NCBI GenBank assembly: GCA_004764695.1 | Contig: SMSO01000031.1 | Location: 4,139,048-4,203,047, forward strand | Direction: 5' to 3' | DNA: 64,000 nucleotides | Source of the DNA: Schizochytrium sp. TIO01 | Taxonomy: Eukaryota > Sar > Bigyra > Thraustochytrida > Thraustochytriidae | Shown: piece by piece, positions 11,625-22,890 of the stretch | Position numbering within the stretch: position 1 is the stretch's first letter | Layout of the letters: each line of letters starts with the position of its first letter | Made by a program: the position numbers and the translations under genes | The notes under the pieces: model-generated | Seen by the model: only the letters and a program-made list of their open reading frames with translations | The model's database searches: none | What the model was told of the DNA's origin: nothing

Positions 11625-11800
11625 AAAGTAAAGTAAAGTAAAGTAAAGTAAAGTAAAGTAAAGTAAAGTAAAGTAAAGTAAAGTAAAGTAAAGTAAAGTA
11701 AAGTAAAGTAAAGTAAAGTAAAGTAAAGTAAAGTAAAGTAAAGTAAAGTAAAGTAAAGTAAAGTAAAGTAAAGTAAAGTAAAGTAAAGTAAAGTAAAGTA
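11625..11800. repeat. (AAAGT)35 pentanucleotide array
   Basis: An uninterrupted perfect run of the 5-mer AAAGT, about 176 nt or 35 copies, the longest perfect tandem array in the window. All six frames through it are open and give meaningless repeats such as YFTLL. Confidence 0.95.
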
Positions 11801-11971
11801 AACACCTGACCTTCTCCACTCCTAGCAACTGCTACGCCTCTCGCTAACCGCCAGAGGGGGTGAGTGAGAAGAAAGAAGTTAGAAGAAGAGAGCGCCAGGC
11901 CTCGTGGAAGCCGAGGAGAACAGCGACTCAGCTCCTTCGTGGCCACAGAAAACCAACCGCCTCACTGCGGT

Positions 11972-11973
<2 letters not shown>

Positions 11974-12012
<39 letters not shown>
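11974..12012. repeat. (CTG)13 trinucleotide repeat
   Basis: Perfect CTG run. It would encode poly-Leu on the plus strand or poly-Gln on the minus strand, but the surrounding frames are short and unsupported. Confidence 0.9.
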
Positions 12013-12015
<3 letters not shown>

Positions 12016-13777
12016 TGCCGCGCGGCCGCTGCGCTGACTCCTCGAACGGAGCGCATTACGTTCGTGACTGACTGAGGTCGATGCAGCTGTCTGCATGCCT
12101 AAGTGTCTGTCTGCTTGAGCTTGCTTGCTTGCTTGTAAAATTACCATACCCGGCCATATTAGGCATAATAAATGGGTACACACCTTATGTTTTCCGCCTT
12201 TTTAGTCTAAGCGAAGAAGGCCTGCGTCGAAAGAGGCTGTAATAGATGCGTGAGAGCACAGCAGAACTCGCGAGACCTGGGCTCCCGTTCGAGCGAGATC
12301 GACGCCATTCTGCACGAGTCGCCCGCGAAACCGCCTCTTGCTGCATGCAGCTGGCTTTAGTTCCATTGTCGTTGTCATTGTCGCTGCCATTGTCATTGTT
12401 ATTGAGATAGATGGCCATCCCTGATGCCCCTCGACCTAGCAGAAGCGATGAGTCAGGTATCAACAGCTGAAGAACCGCCGGTTCTGCGCTCTGAGCTGCT
12501 TACATGCATGCGTACACACATATCCACACGCTCCCAAAGGAATCAATCAACAAATCAATCAACAAATCAATCAACAAAAAAATCAACACATAAATCAACA
12601 AATTAACAAATCAACAACAAATCAATAAATCAATAAATAAATCAATGCAAACGGGCTCGCTTACAGCACGAAGCGCGCCTGAATCGTGTCGGTCGGGCCT
12701 CTTCCCAAGACCTTGAGGTTTCTCCAGCTTCGCCTGGGCCCGGCCCGCGTGTCTTCAGGGTACGGGGGAAGATGGCAAAGGCGCTGGCTTGGCGCGAGGG
12801 AGCAGCAGTACTTCGTTTGCCTCGCTCGCTCCGTAGCTCTTCCGCGGAATCTCGGGCACCTCCTTGAACCCGACGAGCGTCCCTCAGTGCACGGAACCCC
12901 AACAGAACGTTTGGGGCACTGGGCCTGAAAATGCGTTCTGCCGAAACCACCAAAACAAAAAAACAAAAACAAACAAATAAATAAAAGGCGCGTAGCGAAG
13001 CGACCGAGAAAGAGCAGAACCCTCTTTGAGGAGAACGATCCTCCAGCGCAGGTTTTTGCTCTCCGGGAAGAGGAAGCTCTCAGAAGTTGCGGCGAACTTG
13101 AGCCCGCGTCGAGACGAGTGAGTTCAAGCCGTTGTTCTCCAGGATATTATGTTATGTTATCCCTGAGGAAATGTGCAGCACTGATCTGGGTCAAAGCGGC
13201 CACGCACACGTACGCACACGAAATCCGATGTCCCAATTATCCACTTATCCCGGTGTCCATATCAACAACATTGGACTCGGAAAATGGAACATGCCAAAGT
13301 TTGCCATCACTGTGGCTCACTGGAACTTTTGAGTGGCAGTATGGTGAGAGGGAAAAGAGGGTTTTATTGGTAATGGGCCTCAGAGTACTCGAAGGAGTCT
13401 CCTCACACGAAAACACTCTATGCCATGCAAATTTATTTATATACACCCAGTGTTCTTTAAAGATAATGTCGGAATCCAGGAAATCAAAGAACGACGGGGG
13501 TACAAAAGAACTTTTACTGTTTAGAGGTTGACTCTGTGGCAAAAAGTTTGCTGTAGTGGAGAGGTTCTCAAGTTCTGGGTCTCGGCATAGATGAACTTTG
13601 GCGAGAGAGTGTTATTGTCTTTTCCCAGCTTCGGAAAACGTAGTGCTAGAACTTCTTTGGCCCTGCGCTTTGTGTCAGACTTATCAGTAAAAATTGGTTG
13701 GCAAAGCCTTTGTCACTTGGCACAGGGATCTCACGTTGAACTCACGTTGGCACCCTTTGGCGTGCGAGGAAAGAAAC
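12013..13777. other. Gene-free region with AT-rich simple repeats
   Basis: Contains an imperfect CAAAT/CAAT repeat at 12541-12646, then 700 nt of mixed GC-rich sequence with unrelated frames open on both strands. The upstream region of the RING-CH gene follows (13100-13777). No RNA gene or domain was recognised. Confidence 0.5.
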
Positions 13778-14833
13778 ATGGTCCTTGCGCAAACTGGTCT
13801 GCAACAGGCCATCATGAGATCTCTGAACGAGGTGCAGAGACAGATGCCGCTGCGCCAAAGGATTGCCTGGAAACTACGTATGCAGCGATATAAATGCTCT
13901 AGGAAATGGAGAAATTTATTGCACAAGACCAAGCGTGCAAAACCTGTGAAGAGTAAGGAAGAAGAACTTCTACCTGATCAAGAAAGTGGAACTAAAAAGA
14001 CAAGCAGGAAGCATTCTCTTACAAAGTATCTATGGCCAAGCCAGGACAATTCACAAGCTATTAAAAAAGAGAAAAGCGATAACGAAGCCTCTTCAGTTGG
14101 TGATAATCAATTCGGTCGTAAGCAACGCATTGGAGAATGCGATGGAGAAGATGAAAACACCAAAATCTGCAAGTTTTGTCACTCGGGCGAGGAGGATGTC
14201 AACTCAGCTGGCGACCTTATTGCGCCATGCAAATGCTCGGGTAGCTGCAAATGGGTTCATAGAAACTGCTTGGATGATTGGAGGAAGTTAGCCCGAAATC
14301 AAGATGCCATGACAACCTGTTCTGTTTGTAAAGAGGAATTTGTTATGGAAGGTGTTCTGGGACCCTCCTGGCTGCAGATAAAACTCGAGGTCTTCTTTGG
14401 CCGCACGTGCGCTCATCTTGGAGCGGATTCAAGTATTGTAGGGGTAATAGCTCTTATTGCTACATCGATAAATTGGTCGGCGCTGTTGCTGGGATTTTTC
14501 ACGCTTTTAGTACAATTGGTAGGTATCATAGGAATGATATGCCTTGTTGCGGCATGGTGTCACCAATTTACTTATGAGCGAGATATGATAATTATTCTTG
14601 CTATCCATGCCCTAACACTTCTTCGTATGGTCCAGCTTATTGGTGGAGGTAGTAGCCCGAGCGTCAGTATTGCAGTGTGGGCTAGCATTGAGTCTCTTGG
14701 CTTTTGTTTACTATTCTTCCTTCTCATGAGCCAACGCAAGAATTTAATCAAGCTCTTTGCAAAATCATCCAAGCCTCGACCTAAGCCTACTGAAGGCTTA
14801 CCACGTATTAAATGTCTTGCAGCTGCTGCATAA
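13778..14833 (+). CDS. RING-CH (MARCH-type) transmembrane E3 ubiquitin ligase
   Basis: A 351-aa protein. The frame is open further upstream, but the first ATG is at 13778 with a good context (AAACATGG). Residues about 131-188 form a RING-CH domain in C4HC3 order: CKFC, then PCKCSGSCKWVHRNCLDDW, then CSVC. The His in the fourth position and the Trp before the last Cys pair mark the RING-CH class rather than a classical RING. After it come four hydrophobic segments (for example VGVIALIATSINWSALLLGF, and LLVQLVGIIGMICLVAAW), so the ligase is membrane-anchored with a cytosolic RING-CH. The N-terminus is very basic. Family members ubiquitinate membrane proteins for trafficking or degradation. The substrate is unknown. 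Confidence 0.88.
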   Translation: MVLAQTGLQQAIMRSLNEVQRQMPLRQRIAWKLRMQRYKCSRKWRNLLHKTKRAKPVKSKEEELLPDQESGTKKTSRKHSLTKYLWPSQDNSQAIKKEKSDNEASSVGDNQFGRKQRIGECDGEDENTKICKFCHSGEEDVNSAGDLIAPCKCSGSCKWVHRNCLDDWRKLARNQDAMTTCSVCKEEFVMEGVLGPSWLQIKLEVFFGRTCAHLGADSSIVGVIALIATSINWSALLLGFFTLLVQLVGIIGMICLVAAWCHQFTYERDMIIILAIHALTLLRMVQLIGGGSSPSVSIAVWASIESLGFCLLFFLLMSQRKNLIKLFAKSSKPRPKPTEGLPRIKCLAAAA

Positions 14834-15690
14834 GACCTCCTACTATCAGACAACAGCAATTTACTGGATCCTCCAAACCTTACTACAAAGTCCTATCGTT
14901 TAGCAAAACGGACATTCCGCCGGCGAGCTAAGCTTGCTTAACTGCATAAAGCCCTAGGCTATTGAATGGTAATCCACAAGCGTACATAGTTGCCCCATGG
15001 GACCATAGCCTCTGCAGAAATACCAATCTCAAAGGGATCGATTCTTTGGTTTCTTTAGATTTTCCTGATTCGTAATTCCAAAGGAATGACGATATTTTCG
15101 CCCAAACCGGAGATTAAACAATCGGACAAGCAGAATGATCTCGTGTTGTGTGAAATCCAATGTTTTCAAATCTAGAATCGCTTGAAGGGCTGAGAGATAC
15201 AGAACTTGGCTTCAAATTGAAGTGTTGTGGGGGCCTACATCTCTCAAACGTTGTTCAATTTTTGCGGGGCACATTCCCTCATTTAATAAGTACTATATCA
15301 ATACACATTGATATTTACTGTTAAGGAGATGGGCGCGTCGCTGGCAAGCCCAATATGTACTTGTATACTCGACTGATAATCCAAGCTGCCACGCTCCAGG
15401 CGGACATTTTTTAAAATTGCGAAACGTTTAGTTCTTCAACTATCCATTCGCCCTTGAAGCTCTACTCTTTGGTCATGATAGTACAATGCAGATGTCTCTC
15501 AATGACACTGCTCGGTAAGACCGTTATAAACTCAATTCCCTTTGAGGAGGTAGGAGTGGAATCGGTTATCTGTCGATCCTGACTATGTGGTTTTTGCGAA
15601 GCCAGCGGCAATGTTGAGACAGACAGTGATGGCCTGTCTATGCTGCTTTCTAAAATGGTATGCTCCATTATTGCATGGGTCTAGCGCATC
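14834..15690. other. Intergenic region, nothing recognised
   Basis: About 0.9 kb downstream of the RING-CH gene with many stops in all frames. No repeat array or RNA gene was seen. Confidence 0.5.
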
Positions 15691-15840
15691 CAACTGGGTC
15701 TCACGCATTGTTGCAAATATCGTCCTATGTGTCGAGAAGATGGCTGAAGGAAAAGTATACTATCTCGGAATGTCAGAACTCACATAAGAAGAAGGATGCA
15801 TATACTTCTTCTGCTTGCTTGCAGGTTTGCAAGTTGTAGA
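15691..15840 (+). pseudogene. Possible aldo/keto reductase fragment
   Basis: On the plus strand a short open stretch reads VEKMAEGKVYYLGMSEL before a stop. It resembles the conserved aldo/keto reductase segment (L-x-EGKVRYLGLSE) near the middle of that family. No other conserved block, such as the N-terminal catalytic Tyr region or the cofactor site, was found around it. If real it is a decayed fragment. The match is short and could be chance. Confidence 0.35.
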
Positions 15841-16530
15841 GGAAGAAATGTCAAATTGTAGCCCTTTGAAGCTCCACCAGGTAAGTTACACAAGGGACAT
15901 AAAATATTTGAGGTGATAGACTATGTTTTCCATCCTTCGTTAAATAAAAGGAAAGGATCAACGATTTCTTCTCCTGAACCGTCCAAAATGGTGACTAATA
16001 AAAAGGCTGCGGAGAAATCAATCAGTTAAGGTGAAACGCTGTTATTTGACCCCTGGTAATGTAAATTGCGTGGTCCACTAGCACGGATTTGTGTTGGGGT
16101 ATACCTATATGTGGTATGCCGTGACGCTGTTGATTTTGGTACCTAGAAACGCGGGTGTGTAATAATCTAAACGACACACAAAGCAAGCTCATTGCGATAC
16201 ACTCCGATGATTAACCATGCATTTGCATTCCAATGCTTCCCTCCTGCACTTTACTATTTAAAAAGAATAGACTGATAATTATACGTACCCGTTTCCCTTG
16301 ATTAGTTTTAATCTGCGTGTGTTGACCAAGAAAAATCAACTGACTCATCCTCTTTGTCGAAGTCCTCGACATGACCTCATAATAGCCTAATACCTACCGT
16401 CCACTCTCGTAAAAGACATTCGTCCCACGCGCACAAATGAAAGGTCAGTGAATAAAAACTATGGAATGCTTTGCACCAAGCAAAAGTAGTACAAAGCTGC
16501 TATCTAATCGAAGAGAAATATGTAAACTAT

Positions 16531-16808
16531 GGTACTCCCAATCCACAATACAATGTCCATCAGGCTGAAATACGAACTTTCAATTGTCCAAGGCTTCTTT
16601 TTCAGCATGATCCTGAAGTTCCTCGTCAACTCCTTTATAATTTACATCGATTCTGCTGTTAGACTCGGGCGGACCTTGCAGCTGCAGAGCTACGATTAAA
16701 GCACATCTACCAAGTGAATGATGCTCCTGCCGCTTTTGTGTTGGGCTTCACATTGCAAACTGGCCACGATGAGCCCTCCAGGATCCAGGCTATCAAGATG
16801 ACAGGCTG
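16531..16808 (+). pseudogene. Probable ribosomal protein S24 (eS24) fragment
   Basis: The frame ending at 16808 reads TRADLAAAELRLKHIYQVND and then FVLGFTLQTGHDEPS before a stop. This follows the central eS24 block (HPGRAxxxxxELREKLAxxYK-xxD-xxxFVFGFRTQFGGGKS). A little upstream a different frame reads IRTFNCPRLLFQ, which is like the eS24 N-terminus (TIRTRKFxxNxLL). The key lysines and the glycine-rich loop are lost and the frames are broken, so this is a decayed copy, not an active gene. The functional copy must lie elsewhere. Confidence 0.5.
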
Positions 16809-18008
16809 ACGAGGCTCAGAAGAATCCCAAGCTTCCTTCTTTTCTCTCTCTCTTTTTTTTTTTTAATGCTACTTTACTACGATTTTGTAATGTTGCAGTC
16901 GGTCAATTCAATCTCTTGCGCAAGAACCATTTGCAAGCCTATCCTGTTGAGGCTACAACTCCGTGAAGTGGACAAGCTATCGTGGAGGACAGGTACTAGC
17001 AAAAGGAGCTCAACGTGCGGACCGAAGACCGGCTAGCACCGATCTTCTTCAAGCGTTTGGATTTACAGTAATAGGTACATACGACCTGCTCGCAGTTGCG
17101 CCTCTTTCTTTAGCCACTGGAGGGCCGACTTGTTGCCGAAGATTGTTCACCTCTGCGCCGCCGATTGACTGATCGTAAGGACGGGCTGAACTGAGTTGAG
17201 TGCAGAGTTTGGCTATGGTTAGTACACTGGCAAGTGCCAACCAAGTGATTTTGGCCGACTGCATAACAGTTGTCATTCAAGTTGCCAAAGATGAGATGCA
17301 CTAGGAGTTCCTACCTGGCAGGTAAGTATCGAGTTCTTTTCTTTCCTACTGTAATTCCTCCACTCTGTATGAGAAGTGGGGACAAGTGAAAGGTAGGCGA
17401 ATAGGTCTTTGATTACAATGTCCAGGAGGCGCAGAACTGGCAACTCGATGACAACGAAGAAGCAATCTGAATTACCGCTGCTTGCTTGGCGGAGATCCCC
17501 AGAAAACGTTCTCGTAGCTGACAGCTTGGTTGAACATAAGAATATCAAGCGGGTGGGATCTGGTATAGTTTGGAGTGGTATAGCAAGGTGGGTAGTATTT
17601 GGTATGCATGCCACCAGGTTGATCTACAATTCCAAAGTGGCTAGAGTTCCGGCCGGATCATAGTTTCTATGGATTTTCGTAACGAAGGCTTATAGCAAAC
17701 CCAGTGGGAAGCTCCACGTTCTTCCATCTTTCTTTGAATACTAAGACGAAGTCAAGATGAGCGCTCCATACTCACCGCCCCCAAGAGGGTAGCCAAATTC
17801 CTAGCTTCGAGTAAGCGCAAAGGCAAACGAAAAAAATTCTGATAACCTGCTTACGCAAATTGTTCTTAATGGTCAGTCAATAAACTAGGCAAGAAGTCAG
17901 CCAACCCAAACACTCGTCCAAGACGGTGAGCAAACTCGCAAGCCGCAGCACACCTGCAAACGCATTTCCAAAGCAAGTCGCTTGCGCTCCTATCCTTTGT
18001 TAAGCACA
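16809..18008. other. Intergenic region before coronin
   Basis: No convincing coding frame. A poly-T run lies at about 16852-16864. The coronin promoter and 5' UTR are in the last few hundred bases. Confidence 0.5.
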
Positions 18009-19358
18009 ATGAGTCGCTTCGTTCGCGCAAGTAAGGTCAGGCACGTCTACTGCGAGCCTGCCAAGCAGGAATTTCAATACCATGGTCTTCGTACCAGCTC
18101 GGCCACAGGTGATCACAACTACATCAAGGCCAACACTGTTTTTATGGCTTATGCCGTGACAACAGGAGGTGGCGCTCTTACTGTTGTTCCTCTCGAGGAT
18201 TGCGGAAAGCTCAACCCATGCCTCCCGGTTCTTGATGGTCACAAGGGTGCGGTTCTCGACTTTGACTTTAACCCTTTCAATGAGTACATGCTTGCCACGG
18301 GTGGTGATGACTGCACTGTCAAGGTTTGGGGAATTCCTCCCGGAGGGCTTAAGGATAACATTGTGGACCCTTTGGTGAATTTGGCTGAGCACCAGAAGAA
18401 GGTAACCGTTGTGCGCTATCATCCGAGTGCTGAAAACGTACTCGCTACAGGATCTGCCGATGCCACTGTAAAGATTTGGGATGTTCAACGTGGAGAGTGT
18501 GCCGCGACAAATGCTGACAGCACCCAACTTCTTCAAGATGTGGTTTGGAGCTACGATGGCTCGATGCTTGCTACTTCGGCGAAGGATAAGTACCTTCGCA
18601 TTGTCGACCCGCGCAACGGAGAGACAACCGCCAAAGTCATCGCTCATGACGGAGCTAAAACCTCTAAGCTCACCTTCCTCGGTAAGGATGGTCGTTTGTG
18701 TAGTGTAGGCTTCACTCGTAGCAGCAAGCGTCAGTTTAAGATCTGGGACCCTCGTCAGCTCTCTGCACCTATTGCTACTTGTGACATTGATCAAGCTGCT
18801 GGTGTAATCATGCCGTTTTACGACGAAGGCACCAACTTGCTCTACCTAGCCGGTAAAGGTGATGGCAACATTCGCTACTACGAAGTCACCGACGAGGCAC
18901 CGTACCAATACCACGTTGGGGACTACCGTGCCTCCTCGCCAGCCAAGGGTATGGCCATGGTCCCTAAACGTAGCTGCGATGTCGTCAAATGCGAGGTTGC
19001 GCGTTTCCTTAAGCTCACCAAGGACTCTGTTGAGCCCCTCTCATTTATTTGCCCGCGTAAGTCAGACGTCTTTCAGCCTGACCTTTATCCGGATGATTAC
19101 GCTGGCAAGGCTGCGATTTCTTCAGAGGAGTTTTTCGCTGGCAAGAACGCTGAGCCCATTCTTGCTTCTCTTGACCCTAAGGACCGCGCCACTCAGGAGG
19201 GAGTTGAGCCTGTTGCCACAACCTTTAAACCGCTCAAGTCTGCACGCGAGCTCGAGGCCGAGCTTACCTCTGCCAAGGAGTACATTGACACTCTCAAGGA
19301 TTGCCTCCAGAAACACGCCATTGACGTTCCGCATGCGCCTTCCACGCTCATGGCATAA
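18009..19358 (+). CDS. Coronin, short type I (actin-binding WD40 protein)
   Basis: A 449-aa protein. I place the start at 18009, where MSRFVRASKVRHVYCEPAKQ matches the canonical coronin N-terminus. The frame is open nine codons further up, but without an ATG. WD repeats fill residues 60-330, with clear blades such as HKGAVLDFDFNPFNEYMLAT (HxGxVxDxxxxPF), then VTVVRYHPSAENVLATGSAD, and then a segment ending KDKYLRIVDPR. The extension IRYYEVTDEAPY, the basic KGMAMVPKR segment and FLKLTKDSVEPLSFICPRKS are diagnostic of coronins. The last 35 residues (SARELEAELTSAKEYIDTLK) form the C-terminal coiled coil for oligomerisation. Length is typical. The protein bundles and regulates actin filaments in cell motility and endocytosis. 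Confidence 0.96.
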   Translation: MSRFVRASKVRHVYCEPAKQEFQYHGLRTSSATGDHNYIKANTVFMAYAVTTGGGALTVVPLEDCGKLNPCLPVLDGHKGAVLDFDFNPFNEYMLATGGDDCTVKVWGIPPGGLKDNIVDPLVNLAEHQKKVTVVRYHPSAENVLATGSADATVKIWDVQRGECAATNADSTQLLQDVVWSYDGSMLATSAKDKYLRIVDPRNGETTAKVIAHDGAKTSKLTFLGKDGRLCSVGFTRSSKRQFKIWDPRQLSAPIATCDIDQAAGVIMPFYDEGTNLLYLAGKGDGNIRYYEVTDEAPYQYHVGDYRASSPAKGMAMVPKRSCDVVKCEVARFLKLTKDSVEPLSFICPRKSDVFQPDLYPDDYAGKAAISSEEFFAGKNAEPILASLDPKDRATQEGVEPVATTFKPLKSARELEAELTSAKEYIDTLKDCLQKHAIDVPHAPSTLMA

Positions 19359-20079
19359 GCAAGCCAGCTTGTGCATGGTTTATAACCTTTGTTTTTACAC
19401 CATCAGATTCACTTCAGTAAGCGGATCAAAGCACATTGCTTGACCTTCTGCTCGAATTCTCGACGTTGTCATGCCAATTCCAGATCATTTTGCCCATACC
19501 TAAATCAAATGAATAGTCATTTTCCCCATCGTTTTAAGATTTAGAACCACGCATCATCTCATTCCACAGCAATTTCCTATCATCGGAATAAACTTGAACT
19601 AGCAATAAATCCTTCGAAATTCGTCCGAGTAAAGTTCTTTGTGAAACCAACTTAGGTCTCGCATATGGTTCTCCTCTGCTCGAATTCCGGTGCCTAATCA
19701 CATAACAGATGTATTTATTCCTTGCCTAGGACCAATATTTATCCTCTCCATTGTTTTATTTACTACCAAGTGTGGTCTTATTTAAGACATCAATTCCCGA
19801 ATTACTTCTGCTAAAAGCACAGAGAGGCAGAGGCAGCGCCGCAACCTAAATCGCTTGTAGCAATTTAACATCTCGAGCAATTCGGACTTGGTTCTAGCTC
19901 TGTCTAGCATAACGCTATACCATGAGTAAAGCAATTGAAGCAATTCATCTGATATTACCTAGGTATCCTATTAAGCCTATAGGTACTAGAGAGTGCCTCC
20001 TCTTCTCCTTCCTTTGTTCTTCGGCAGATCTCGAACTTGGACGGCCGAGACGGACGCTCTTCTTCAACGCGAGCAAATA
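19359..20079. other. Intergenic region, nothing recognised
   Basis: About 720 nt between the coronin 3' end and the glutaredoxin start. AT-rich and without repeats. It contains the promoter of the glutaredoxin gene. Confidence 0.5.
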
Positions 20080-21937
20080 ATGGAGGTTTCTAGCGCGGAC
20101 CAGCTCCGCGAGGCGCTGACTGCTAACACGGTACGTGGGTTCTTTTTGTCGACTTCCTTCGCGGCACCGACGAACTCTAGGGCCTGAGTCGAGGTGGGGT
20201 TGGATGGCTGCGGAGCCAGACTCCCTTTAGATGGAGTGGTGCCTGGGTAGTGCAAAGCATGCATTGTTGTTATTTGAGCAGGGAATGAAGGAAGTCTGCA
20301 TTGTTCAAAAGTGAAATGTGTTCTGGGTTTCAAGACGACGCTGGGGTTGTCCGGGTAATGCCTGGTGTTGATCGGACTACTTGGTGGTTGCGCTGACAAT
20401 ATCTTGTTGACAATTTATATGATCTTTAGATGATGGGTTGGTGACGTAGACTTGTAGACCTGTCAGCATTTGAGGAGCTGGTATGTGTATATGATGTAGT
20501 AGACAAAGACTGACCGTGTTATATATGAATTGGTAACTTGCAAATTACATGCATTATAATTTATGGATTCAATGTTCATAGAGCGCTTTGGTGGTGGTTT
20601 ACTTTTGGGCTGACTTCCATGAGGCCTGCAAGCCTGGTGGCCAGATGGACCAGGTGATTTCTCTGCTCCAAGGCCGCCACGGATCTGCAGTCAAGTTTCT
20701 CAAGGCCGAGGCCGAGAATGTTTACGAGGTTGCTGAGGGGCTTGGTGTCTCCATGGTCCCGTCATTTGTTCTCCTCGCAAAGGGCAAGAAAGTTGACATG
20801 GTTGAGGGCGCCAACCCGCAGAAGCTCCAAATGGCTATTGAGAAGAACTTGAGCCTTGCTAGCAAGCCTGCCGCTGGTGGCCCGGCTGCTGCTTCTCCTG
20901 GTTCTGGGAATGCGCCTGCTGGACTTCCCGCTGGTGCTGCAGCCCCGGCTGCCCCAGTTGGTGCTAATGAGGAGCTTGAGGCCCGCCTTCGTCGCCTTAC
21001 ACAGTCTGGCCCTGTGGTACTCTTCATGAAGGGTTCCCCGGCTGAACCGCGTTGTAAGTTTAGCCGCGCAATCGTGGAGCTTCTTAATGAGAAGCAGGTT
21101 CGCTTTGTATCCTTCGATATTCTTCAGGACCCGGCAGTTCGCGAGGGCCTCAAGGCTTTTGCCAACCACCAGACTTATCCCCAACTTTGGGTTGCTGGCA
21201 AGCTTGTTGGCGGTCTCGATGTCGTAAAGGAAATCGCTGCCAAGGACGATGGCAAGGGCCTCCAGGCACTCCTCGTGGAAGCTGCTAACGCTGAGGCTCC
21301 AAAGCGTAAGCCCGCCGCTCCGGCCCCTGTTGTTGATGACGAGTACCTTCGTAAGCTTACTTCATCTGCGCCGGTTCTTCTCTTCATGAAGGGTTCTCCG
21401 GACACTCCTCGTTGTGGTTTCAGTGCAAAGATCGTTGGTCTTTTGCAAGAACATGGCATCAAGTTTGATACTTTTGATATCCTGGAAAACGAGGATGTTC
21501 GTCAAAACCTCAAGACTTTTGCTAACTGGCGCACTTACCCGCAGCTCTGGGTGAATGGTTCTCTTGTTGGTGGCCTCGACATTGTTCAGGAAATGGCCGA
21601 GTCTACTGACGATCTTGCCGACGAGCTTGGCATTGTGCCTCTCGAGAAGCGCCTGGAGGCTCTTGTGAACCAGTCACCCAACATGCTCTTTATGAAGGGT
21701 GTTCCTGACGAGCCTCGCTGCGGTTTCTCTCGAAAGATTGTTGAGATCCTGAGAAACGAGGGTATTGCTTTTGAATCTTTTGATATTCTTGAGGATGAGG
21801 AGGTTCGCCAAGGTCTCAAGGACTTTGCCAACTGGCGCACCTTCCCCATGCTTTTTAGTAATGGCAAGCTTGTTGGCGGCCTTGACGTTGTGCGTGAGCT
21901 CCAGGAGGAGGGCGAGCTCAAGGACTCTGTCGCATAA
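20080..21937 (+). CDS. Multidomain monothiol glutaredoxin, Grx3/Grx4 (PICOT) type, Trx-Grx-Grx-Grx
   Basis: A two-exon gene: exon 1 at 20080-20130 (17 codons, starting [17 protein letters not shown]), an intron 20131-20581 with GTACGT donor and ATAG acceptor, exon 2 at 20582-21937. The total is 468 aa. The splice joins the exons in frame so that the Trx-like strand VVVYFWADF follows directly. The Trx domain (to about residue 120) has no CxxC and is non-catalytic, as in Grx3/4. An Ala/Pro/Gly linker leads to three monothiol Grx domains. Each has LFMKG, PRC-x-FS and TYPQLWV or TFPMLF followed by LVGGLDVV. Active sites are CKFS, CGFS and CGFS, so the first deviates from the family signature. Such proteins bind [2Fe-2S] clusters with glutathione in the cytosol and nucleus and serve in iron sensing and delivery. 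Confidence 0.93.
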
Positions 21938-22890
21938 AGGGATCCATTAATGCGATACACTCTTGTATGTTGGGAGGCTAGATGCAATTTCGCTCTTAAC
22001 CAAGCTCAGTCTCTTGAATAGATCTAAATTTTTGACACGCATGTTTCATTTTTCTTTTGCTTTTATATAATATATCGATTGTTGAATATTCTCAATGCAG
22101 GTTTTTTTTGCTCAACCATATTTGATAGCGCAAACCTTGGGGCATCATTCCTATAAAATTGTTTCTTCTTAACCAAAAAACATAATTTCTTAAATTCCTA
22201 TCATATTACACGGTATATCACAGCGGTTCCTTGGCACTTCAAGTCTTCCATTATGAAATTCGCGAGATGTCCTCTTCTTTCCTTGTGAACATGTTGCAAG
22301 ATGGCATCTCAGACAATCTCATATATGGTGAGCAAAGTCAGTGCTACCCTTTTGTATGTCAGTGCTATCATTTTGAAACATCACAGTGCAAGCCTGAACA
22401 GGCTATGATGACGTACTTACCCGTTGTGTTTCAATTGTTTTGTTGTGATTTCACTCTGCAATTATTAACAACACCTCCTAGTAGATCTTTGGGTTTACCT
22501 TTTATCGCCCTCGAGCTGCCTTTGCGCAATTCCGTGCAAAGGTGGCGAGCAACAAAGGTGGCATGGTTACGCTTGCAGGGGATCAACTAGCTTACTGGAA
22601 TTCCTAGAAGAGAACTGCTAACATTAGTACTAACTCAACTACTACACACCCACTCTTGACAAGAGAAAGATAATTGTTGAGGATTTCCTCAATCTTGGAT
22701 AACTTTTAAACAGGCAAGCAGCAATCACATAAAAACAAGTCTTCGGTAAATCGAAAAAAGACTCGAAGATTTGATCCAAAGCGACAAAGCGAGTTCGTAA
22801 AACGGCAACAACGAAACGTGTGAGACCTTTGCAAGCGCTTTTCAGGTTTAGCCTCGATCTGTGAGAACTTGAAAAGCAGAAGATACAACA
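21938..22890. other. Intergenic region, AT-rich
   Basis: No gene seen. It holds the 3' UTR of the glutaredoxin gene and the promoter of the aldehyde dehydrogenase gene. Confidence 0.5.

Noticed and set aside
11860-12183. Poly-Leu or poly-Gln reading frames through the CTG run
   Set aside because: Short frames created by (CTG)13 with no conserved flanks; the surrounding sequence behaves as non-coding.
22140-22170. CCTATAAAATTG as another transposon tail
   Set aside because: It shares only the AT-rich TTTTATAGG core with the tails and lacks the GAAATGCAAGCTT block.
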